Shown: piece after piece, positions 55,799-64,000 of the stretch
Numbering within the stretch: position 1 is the stretch's first letter
Layout: every line of letters starts with the position of its first letter
NCBI GenBank assembly: GCA_019633425.1
Contig: WSUB01000002.1
Coordinates: 1 to 64,000, forward strand
Direction of reading: 5' to 3'
Source: Tulasnella sp. 424
Taxonomy: Eukaryota; Basidiomycota; Agaricomycetes; Cantharellales; Tulasnellaceae
Length of the DNA: 64,000 bases
Position numbers and translations under genes: made by a program
Notes under the pieces: model-generated
Told to the model about the DNA's origin: nothing
Seen by the model: the letters and a program-made list of their open reading frames with translations, nothing else
The model's database searches: none

Positions 55799-58074
55799 AT
55801 GCCTTACAGCAGTCCAAACGGCAGCGTTTTCCTCGAGGACCTTCCCTCCCAAGTCATCAGCACTCCGTCCAAGGCCGATGATTCGAAATATGACGACGTC
55901 GTGGAGAAACTAGAGATGTCTCTAGAGGAGACGACGCACTACAGGCTGTATCGGAGACGGTTTATCGGAGCGACGGCACTTGTGAGTATCCCCGTCCAGC
56001 AAAGCAAGAGGAATCGTTCTTTCAAATCCTGATGGTCTTTCTTATGCAAATAGTGTTTGCTGAATTGCTTGGGAGGGATGAGTGGAATGTGGTTCAGTGC
56101 CATTTCGATTGACAGTAAGTGATTGGGCTTGGCGATATCGATCGCGGCATTCCCCTCCGCAGCCCAGACTCAGGAAAGTAGACGGCGCCTAATTCCAAGT
56201 TCAATAGCTGCCGAGGCATTCGACATTTCCGTGTCAAAAGTCAACTGGCTCAGCAACGTCACCAATGTCGTCTTCATCGTCTCGTGCTTTGGGGTACCGT
56301 GGGCAGTAGGGAAGTGGGGTATCAAGCTATCGGTACGTTCACACACCAACCCCAAATTTGAGATACGCACATACCCAACGTGCTCCCCCCCCCCCCTCTA
56401 TTCAGTGTATATTCTCAGCAGCGGTACTGGTCCTAGCAGCCTGGCTGCGATTTGCGGGCATCGCCCACTCGCTAAGCCCAAACGGGGCGTATGCGCTTTT
56501 GATTGTCTCGCAGGTAAAGCTGGCTTCACATCCGATCTCGTCAGTTCGACGACCGCTCATTACTCTTTTTGCTCGCTCAGCTCCTCACAGGAGTCAGTCA
56601 ACCGTTTTTCCAAGCCCTAGCGCCGAGATATTCTGAGGCATGGTTCGGTTTGAGGGGCAGAGTTTCGGCCACAATGGTCATGTCTCTAAGTACGTCCACC
56701 TCCACAAAAGCGGACATAAACATGGATTGAATTCTCTCTGATAATGGTACGCAGTGAACCCCGTGGGCAATGCCATAGGGCAGTTACTTGCACCTGTGGG
56801 CACTGTTCGAATGTCGGTTAGTTGTTACCATGCTCTGCGACACCTGAGGACTCGAGTTGCTCACACAAACAATCTTTCTTTAAATAAAGATCTTAATTCT
56901 TGCTGTCATCACTACTGTCATTGCTCCTGTGGCTTTCGCTTTGCAAGAGCGACCGCCAACTCCCCCAAGTATGTCCATTGGCTTCCCATCCTTTACCCCA
57001 GTTAATTGCCTAACCCGACTTGGTCGACAGCATTCTCTGGATCGAAAACCTCTCCGTCTGTCCCCGAAACGCTGCGGCGGATGTCTTGGAGGGAACGATG
57101 CGATTTTGGCATCTTGGTCTGGGGTTTTGGTATCCTCGTTGGAGTGTGAGTAACCTGAAAACAAAGAAATTCAGAGGATAATGTGACTCATACGTGCGTT
57201 TGTTGTTCAGTGTTAATTCAGTTACCACCCTCGTGGCGCAGATATATGTGAGTTGCACTTCCCTGACACCACCTTTCAACTCACACTGACTCTCTGTGAT
57301 ATAGGCCCCTTATGGTTACGACTCGAGCCAATCGGGTTTCTTAGTGCGTCTCGCATCGGTGGCCTCTTTGTTCCCCCTTTCACTGACCATCCTCGACATT
57401 CCCTGCAGGGAGCAGCCCTCCTCATCGCAGGCATTGTAGGAGCGGTCATCACCGCACCACTCTTCGACCGAATTTTTGCGCATCAACTTGCACGTACGGT
57501 CCAAATTGTTGTGCCGATTCTCGGCGCTTGCTGGCTAGGGTTCATCTGGGCAGGTCAGTATTCATTTATCTCGCTTCGGAGGGCCGTTCATTGAATGCTG
57601 ACGTCCATCGTTTTTGATTTTCTCCTCGTGTCCAGTTCAGTCACATGGTCTAGCAGCCTCGTATGCAGTGCTCGCTCTTGTTGGATTTTTCTGTTTCACA
57701 CTCCTACCCGTCGCTCTGGAGCTTGCTTGCGAAATTACCCGAAACGCAGAATTTTCAGGCGCTATACTATGGTTGGGCGCAAACGCAGCTTCCCTGTTCC
57801 TCGTATTGAGTGAGTCTCTTCGTTCCTGCCCACTATCTGCTCCCTAATAACAAGCTAAACGTCTCCGAACATAGTCTCCACGCCGCTCAAAGCAAGCCCA
57901 TCTGCGAACCCACCTTCAAATTTACGAAACCAGCTCATTTTACACGCTGCTTGCGCATTGTCGATCGCCCCGATGGCGCTGTTTATACAAGGCAAGCAGG
58001 TAAGGAGAGAGATGGATGAGAAGGAAAATACGAGGGACTCTGCTACCCAGCAAAATCAGGTCGCTCAGCCGTGA
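55799..58074 (+). CDS. FLVCR-like (SLC49) MFS transporter, copy 2
   Basis: Same exon plan as copy 1. It starts MPYSSPNGSVFLEDLPSQVI, then THYRLYRRRFIGATAL, CLLNCLGGMSGMWFSAISID, DISVSKVNWLSNVTNVVFIV, ALAPRYSEAWFGLRGRVSAT, MNPVGNAIGQLLAPVGTVRM, ILILAVITTVIAPVAFALQE, GAALLIAGIVGAVITAPLFD and VALELACEITRNAEFSGAIL. It ends KGKQ...QNQVAQP at TGA 58072-58074. It is much closer to copy 3 than to copy 1: both have MSWRERCDF, PYGYDSSQSGFL and VxTPL/VSDAL-type last exons. Splice sites line up with the other copies, so the duplications carried introns. A run of 11 C lies in an intron near 56390. No disabling change was seen. Confidence 0.8.
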
Positions 58075-58629
58075 TCCACGAACTTATGTCGATGCCATTT
58101 ATCTTTACTTTAGTCGTAGGGGTTGTAATTTTAGCGTAGGATTATGAGGGTATATAGCACACCGCTCTGCTTGTTCCCCATGGGCGCGCCTGGGCCGAGT
58201 ATTAATGTGGCGAGTCCATATATCGATCGTTGCGCCAAGTTACCAAAATCGGTCACGCGGTCTTATCATCTGTGTTCGGCCTTGGGATGGAGAGGCGACA
58301 TGAAGCAGCTACCCTCCGTTGTTATTCCGACTCCATGCACCACCCTGTAAACGCTTTGCTTCTATCCATCGGTGCGTTATGCCATGGGTGTTTTCAGAAT
58401 GCTCTAAATTTGATTTGCGCGTGCTTTTCGACGACACTGCTCGTCGAAGTCTTCGACGCGGCATAAGCCGAAGAAGGTTGCGGCCTTAGGGTTCCCACCT
58501 GTCACGATTGGATATATCGGAGATCAAGAGGTGCCGGGGTGTGCACAACAATCAGACGACTCCTACTTATAGAACTTTGCGGTGTTCTGCCCTCCATTGA
58601 AACCTTTCGCCTCCCCGCCTCTCCAAATC
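58075..58629. promoter_or_regulatory. Spacer and promoter, transporter copies 2 and 3
   Basis: 555 bases. cttatagaac near 58565-58574 is a weak TATA-like element about 60 bases before the copy 3 ATG. Otherwise no feature was seen. Confidence 0.45.
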
Positions 58630-60963
58630 ATGCCTCACAGTCCAACTGGCAGCGCGTTCCAAGAGGACTTTTCCTCGGGAGTCCCAGGCGACCCATTCAA
58701 GTCTGACCCATTCGATGCTGGTGTCGCGATCGAAAAGCTAGAGGTCTCCTCTGCGGAAACGATACACTACAGGTTGTACAAAAGACGGTTTATCGGGGCA
58801 ACTGCTCTCGTGCGTGATTCCAACTCGTTCGACAGCTGCCCATCGCTAATCATGACTTTCCCGACGACTTTACTAGTGTCTCTTAAACTGCTTGGGAGGG
58901 ATGAGTGGATCGTGGTTTAGTGCCATCGCGCTTGACAGTAAGTCCGCTCATGAGAACGCGGCATCTTGCTCCGCAGCAGCCAAGCGACCTCGGCGCCTAA
59001 CGACCTTCTCACCTTTTCTCCTGGATACAGCTGCCGAAGCATTCAACATTTCAGTATCACGGGTGAACTGGCTCAGTAACGCCACGAATGTCGTCTTTAT
59101 CTGCACGGCTTTTGTTGTACCTTGGGTTGTCCGAAGACTAGGAATTAGGTTGTCGGTGCGTCTCGACGAAACGAACGACTTCTCACATTCAAGCGAGTCG
59201 TTGACGAGTCTATCTTCAATATTTCTGCTTCCAGTGCATAATATGTGCGGGTATTCAGCTTATTGCCGCATGGATACGCTATGCGGGGACAGCCCGTTCC
59301 CTCACTCCCAACGGAGCGTTCGCGTTGATGATGGTGTCGCAGGTATCTATTTTGCTGCATGGCAAGCGCCTCTCGACATTCTCAGCTGATTATTGTATCT
59401 CATTACTCGCCGTAGCTCCTTACTGGAACAACCCAAGCTACTTGGCAGGTTCTCGCGCCCAGATACTCCGAGGCCTGGTTTGGTTTGAAAGGCAGAGTGA
59501 CTGCTACGATGATTATGACACTTTGTAAGTGTTTCTTTCACCGTTCTTGTCCTTTTTTTTACCTGCCATATTAATTGATGTCGATTTGATAGTGGGACCT
59601 GTGGGCAACGCCATCGGGCAACTGCTCGCTCCCGTTGGCACTGTACGGACCTCCGTAAGTCTCGAAGCGAATGTCGCCGTCTACTTCCACGAACCTGAAG
59701 TAATGCTCCCTTCTTCCCGCTGAACTTAGATTCTTATTCTTGGAATTGTCACCACCGTCATTGCTCCATCAGCTTTCGCACTGGGCGAACGACCGCCTAC
59801 GCCTCCAAGTGGGTGTACCCCGACCTACCCGCGATCGCATCGACTAATTATTTTCCTCGCATTTTCCACTTATCATCAGCTTTCTCTGGCTCGAAGAACT
59901 CTCCACCCGTGTTCGAAACTCTTCGGAGGATGAGTTGGAGGGAACGCTGTGATTTCGCCATCTTGGTTTGGGGATTCGGCGTTCTTGACGGAGTGTAAGT
60001 CAGAGAGAGTTACGGTAGCCATGGATGCCAAAACCGACTAATTCTGGGGGGCTTCAGGATTGTCTCGCTATTGACGCTTGTGGCTCAGGTCTACGTGAGT
60101 TAGATTCCTAGTAACCCATCCAGGAGCGGTTTCGCGCTTACCAGGCTATGTGTCCGACTCGTTAGGGACCTTACGGATATGATTCGAGTCAATCAGGATT
60201 CCTCGTAAGTCCAGAACCTACCAGCCCGTTTCATCCTGTGCCGGAACTAACCCTCTCCTCCACGACCTACAGGGCGCAGCTCTCCTCATCTCGGGAATCG
60301 TCGCGGCCCTTATCACCGCTCCGCTCTTTGATCGCGTCCTTACGCATCATTTGGCCCGCACGATTCAGCTCGTCGTTCCGGTGTTGGCGGGCTGTTGGTT
60401 AGGGTTCATCTGGGGAGGTTCGTTCGAGCTATCCGTCTCCCCGTACTTTTATCACTGACGGCCCCACCTTCCTTGACTTTGTTTCTACTCTTTCTTTCTT
60501 GTGATCGCGGGTACCAGTCGGCACGCACGGCCTCGGAGCATCTTACGCCCTCCTGGCCATCATCGGAGTCTGCTCCTTCACGCTCTTGCCAGTGACGTTG
60601 GAACTCGGCTGCGAAGTAACTCGGAACGCAGAGCTTTCAGGAGCGATGTTATGGTTAAGTGCCAATGCGGTTGGGCTCTTCCTCGTCCTAAGTACGTGGT
60701 TTCTTTCCCGCATTCTTTCCCTCCCTCCCTTCTGACACGTTCAATTTGGACGACTTGAAGTCTCTGACGCCCTCAAAGCCGGGCCAACAGCGAACCCTCC
60801 GTACAATTTAAGAAAACAACTTATCCTCCACGCTGCGTTCGCGTTGTCGATTATTCCGCTGGTGCTGTGTATGCAGGGAAAGCAAGTGAGGAGGGAGATG
60901 GACGAGAAGGAGAATACGAGGGATTTACAAGCTGAGGCGAATCGAGAGGCTCACGATGCATGA
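58630..60963 (+). CDS. FLVCR-like (SLC49) MFS transporter, copy 3
   Basis: The start MPHSPTGSAFQEDFSSGVPG at 58630 is the first ATG; the longer frame upstream begins with GTG. Exons in order give IHYRLYKRRFIGATAL, CLLNCLGGMSGSWFSAIALD, NISVSRVNWLSNATNVVFIC, AGIQLIAAWIRYAGTARSLT-like, VLAPRYSEAWFGLKGRVTAT, VGPVGNAIGQLLAPVGTVRT, GAALLISGIVAALITAPLFD and VTLELGCEVTRNAELSGAML. It ends ANREAHDA, with TGA at 60961-60963. The head SP(T/N)GS(A/V)F.ED resembles copy 2. The WQVLAPRY segment replaces FFQALAPRY. About 12 membrane helices and the family motif VNWLSN are intact. Likely the youngest pair with copy 2. Confidence 0.8.
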
Positions 60964-61575
60964 TTTCTGGACCGGGTTTTTGAGTGGTTTCCTTTCTCAT
61001 ATTATTGAGTGGACGATTTTATATATTATATGAACGAGGCTTCGGGGCAATACGGGAGCTATTAGCGATATGCTATCCACCGGGATAGGCCAAATTTGGG
61101 AGTCCTCTCAATCACTCAACCCCGCTGGCTTTTTTATTTTTTTTGTTTTGCAACGTAATGAGATTCCAAGCGTCAAAACTAATACACAGAGATATAAGGA
61201 AACCAATTATAAGACAGGGAAAGCCAAGGAAGAAAACAGAGAAAAAAAGACCCCACAACATATCAACACCCCGAGTAGTCCAGAGAAAGATCCACGTGCG
61301 TGTTCGTTGTTCCAAATGAGGGTGTAGATATTATCACGGGGAAATGAAAGTAAAACGTGTTAAGGATGATGTCGTTCGCAGTGCGCGAGGGGGGAAGGGG
61401 AGGGATACATGCCATGGCGGAAAGGATAATAAGGGAAGGGTGATGGATTATGGGAGGGAATGATAGGGATGGATGGACATGGAGAACGAAAAGGAAGCGG
61501 TATAAGACAAGTTATAGAACAGTCCTACGCCCATACCGAGCTCGGAGAGGGGTAGAGAAGGAGACGGGAGGTGAT
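60964..61575. other. Convergent 3' flanks with an AT-rich stretch
   Basis: 612 bases. The part at 61000-61040 has tattatatgaac and similar AT-rich runs. The part at 61130-61270 is A/T-rich with poly-T and poly-A (ttttttattttttttg). No gene recognised. It is the 3' side of both flanking genes. Confidence 0.5.
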
Positions 61576-62647
61576 TTATGCCAGGGAACCAATTTTCCCC
61601 TCCCGCTCTTCTTCTATCCTTCCTTCCCTCGCCATCCTCTCACTCGCTTCGATCTCGCTCGAAGGATCGACGAACTTGAGGGTAGAAGGCTTGACGACGC
61701 TTCCTTCCCAATTATACCTTCCTTTCGTACTCTTCTTGGCAGCGCGTTGGATGCACCATCTCCTGAACCAGAAGAATCCGGCGATGAGGGCACCTAGGCC
61801 AACGATGGCTGCGATGACGGCTCCAGCGATCGTTCCTCCGCTGAGTTTCTTCTTGTTTGGGATGTCGCTGGTGAAAAGGGGTTGATAAGATAAGCTGGTC
61901 TGAGAAACAACATCAACAACAAAAGGTCAAAGCAACTCACCCAGGCTCGAGCGTCGTCATTGTCACGACCATGTAATCAAAGATCAACTCGGTCCTAGAA
62001 CCGTCCTCCCTGGAGAGGTGTTGGATGCCGATGGTGTGTTCCTGCAGAGGGTCGAGTCCCTCCAAGGACCAAGCCAAGACCGAGGTCAAGTTGGAGGATG
62101 TAGCGAATTGGGGGAAATCTTGGACGAGGTCGACGAGGGGCTTGTGGTTGTTGTCGTAGTACTGGAGTTGCTGTGCTGTGGAGGAGTTCATCCATTGGTA
62201 CCTGCAGAGAGGGGAGGGACCGGAACTAAAATTAGTTTCCGAGAGGGGGGATTGGACGGGATTGAAATTTGGGGAAACGCACATGTATAATGCAGAGCCT
62301 TACGACGCGAACGACGACGAGCCAGGTTATTAGAATCAGTTAGCTCTGATGAGTAGAAAGAAGCGCTCACCTCTGAAGGTATATGCAAAGTAGGGCTCGA
62401 CACCCTGGAATGCCGCAGTGGGGTTGGCGGCAGCCATCGCTACCCCGTTGAAGAACCTTGGATCCTCGGTTTTGTACCAGGCTCCATTCCAGCATGCGCT
62501 GAACGTTCGGAGGACACAGGGCGGGTAGTAGATGATGCCGGGATCTTGGGAGCCCACTGTCACATTGTTCGATGTGAAAGCTGAGGCAGTCGAGGAGAGG
62601 ACGAGGAGGAGCGCGGCGAGGGACGTTGAGCTTGGTGAGCTGTACAT
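61576..62647 (-). CDS. Single-pass membrane protein with secreted ectodomain, unassigned
   Basis: Four exons, about 260 residues. It starts MYSSPSSTSLAALLLVLSST ASA, a signal peptide with an ASA-like cleavage site. The ectodomain has PPCVLRTFSACWNGAWYKTE, RFFNGVAMAAANPTAAFQGV and a 16-base micro-exon (62283-62298) that encodes most of GSALYM. Then YQWMNSSTAQQLQYYDNNHK and GSRTELIFDYMVVTMTTLEP, with several N-x-S/T sites. After an intron (about 61871-61944) the frame reads IPNKKKLSGGTIAGAVIAAI, VGLGALIAGFFWFRRWCIQR (one membrane helix) and a charged cytoplasmic tail ending KIGSLA. It resembles type I basidiomycete surface proteins of unknown function. No enzyme motif was recognised. Confidence 0.75.
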
Positions 62648-64000
62648 GGTGAATTTACTTTGGGAACCCGAGACACGTATGTAATAGAGAGAGAGGAGAG
62701 GGGCGACCTGTCGAAGGACCGCTGAGGAGGGAAATGTACGGGGAGGGAGGCGTGAAGGGAGGGGGGGGAGAAGGGAGATGTGGACGGTGTTTATAGTTAA
62801 TGGGTCGGTGGGTGAAAGGCGGGCTTCGGGGAGAGAGACACACCAAAAAAAGGCAACTGACCCAATGTCCTGGGTCTACACAGGCACCGCAAATAGCTTG
62901 GTCAAAGGGCCAATCCCCGGCCTATCAGACTAGTCCTCAGCTGAGCATTCTGCACAACCTCAACGGCGCTTTTCGCCCACTACCTAATGCACCCACAATC
63001 TTAATGAAAGCGAGTTGAAGCTTGTACTTATAGTTAGGAGGTGCACCGTCCGCCGTTGGGATCGTCTTCGACGCTGACGCTTTGGCCTTTAGTGCCGAGC
63101 GAACCAGATATTCAAGCCGGCTAAGAACTTTTCTTAGCCACTATCCAAGACTCCGATTAAATTGCCCGGCGAGATACGGCTCGGAGTGCCGAGTCTCTCC
63201 TTGACCTTGATGCCTTTGTCTTTGCCCATCTGCATCGCAATGGCACCTGAAATAATCTTGTTTCTCCTCTCTTCACGACGACGCTATATCTTCTTCAAAA
63301 GCCTTTGTTGGCCTCTGACACGAGAGTCCCCCTCTTGTCATGTTGCTAGTGAAGCAGGGGAGGGGCTTCTGTCGAGGGTTCTGCCTTTGTTTGCAGTTCT
63401 CCCCATTCGGTGCGATAGACAGTCCGACCCTGCAAAGATGATTCGCGACACACACCCATCATCGATCGGCACTACGCATCCGTGCCACAGTTTCACTGCT
63501 CTTCATGTGGGATTACTTATGAGTAGTGTTAATACATTCGGTTACATACCATTACCTTTTGGCTATTGCAAGGGGGAAAGGAGATGTCAACTTCTGCCAC
63601 CCACAAGCATTCACAAACAATAGGGGGGGCATCTTATCTCCGACTGTTTATTCATATTCATTCCCGTGATTGTCCTTTGGCCAACAAGAGCTCGGCCAAG
63701 TCGCCGAGTAAATGATTTCAGAAGAGAGCCAAGTAGCCACCGATTTCCGAATTGGGATTGGAATCCGCTTTAGACTGAGCATCTTGACTTGCGAATCCAC
63801 TGCTTCCCAGGCTAGAAGACACCCACACCTTCGACCCTTGTTAGCGATGCATCGATCGGGTTCGCCACCGGCCAAAACCCGGAGTCGATAATCCACCTCA
63901 GCCGGACCAATCATGGACCTCCTCCAAAGGCACGCGCGGATGAATCAGAAAACAGCAAAAGCGATGTTTCGATCGACATAGCAAAGATAGCACTAATAGT
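62648..64000. other. Window end, about 1.35 kb without a recognised gene
   Basis: The bases next to 62648 are the promoter and leader of the membrane protein (purine-rich on plus). Frames at plus 63162-63623 and minus 63648-63914 show no domain or splicing that I could support. Confidence 0.45.

Noticed and set aside
63162..63623. Plus-strand ORF of 153 codons near the window end
   Set aside because: Hydrophobic patches occur but there is no signal-peptide or family pattern, and no neighbouring exon joins it in frame.
1..64000. Secondary-metabolite or mobile-element cluster
   Set aside because: No polyketide, peptide-synthetase, terpene or transposase motifs were seen. The three transporters are a duplication, with no biosynthetic genes nearby.

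Overview
The window is a gene-dense fungal nuclear segment, almost certainly from a basidiomycete of the Agaricomycotina type. Nearly every gene is cut by many short introns (mostly about 50-75 bases, GT..AG). Genes on both strands lie a few hundred bases apart. The recognisable proteins are ordinary fungal housekeeping factors, including a DASH kinetochore subunit and an Hda1-class deacetylase with an Arb2 tail. I found no transposon, rRNA, CRISPR array or convincing tRNA. All gene models were spliced by eye. Outer ends are more reliable than internal exon edges.

Layout. 0.5-4 kb (minus): an R3H-domain protein, then a protein whose first exons resemble the TPP1/Tpz1 shelterin OB fold. 4.2-9.4 kb (plus): a P5B-type ATPase (ATP13A/Ypk9). 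9.5-11.5 kb (minus): a small hydrophilic protein behind a clear TATA box, then Tim17. 11.8-14.9 kb (plus): an AT-hook/DDT/WHIM chromatin protein and a complex I accessory subunit. 15.2-19.5 kb (minus): an Arl3/ARFRP1 GTPase and an Hda1/Clr3 deacetylase. 21.3-26.0 kb (plus): a very large disordered protein. 26.4-34.1 kb (minus): Dbf4/Dfp1, bleomycin hydrolase and a small coiled-coil protein. 34.2-43.1 kb: a SCYL1/Cex1 pseudokinase (plus), Dad2 (minus) and Mediator subunit 14 (plus). 43.5-46.4 kb (minus): two adjacent coiled-coil genes with related C-termini. 46.8-48.3 kb (plus): arginine-specific carbamoyl-phosphate synthase small chain. 48.4-52.5 kb (minus): an Arb1-like protein, possibly with unassigned upstream coding exons, and a zf-U1 splicing protein. 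52.9-61.0 kb (plus): three tandem FLVCR-like (SLC49) transporters. 61.6-62.6 kb (minus): a single-pass membrane protein. The last 1.35 kb shows no gene.

The genes do not form one pathway. Several touch chromatin and chromosome ends: the TPP1-like protein, the Hda1/Clr3 deacetylase, the Arb1-like protein, the DDT/WHIM protein, Dbf4 and Dad2. In fission yeast, shelterin (Tpz1), SHREC (Clr3) and the Argonaute chaperone (Arb1) act in the same silencing network. Their presence here within 50 kb is more likely chance than design. The clearest local novelties are the transporter triplication, the tandem coiled-coil pair, the TPP1-like gene with a same-frame upstream ORF, and the coding-looking exons 5' of the Arb1-like gene.
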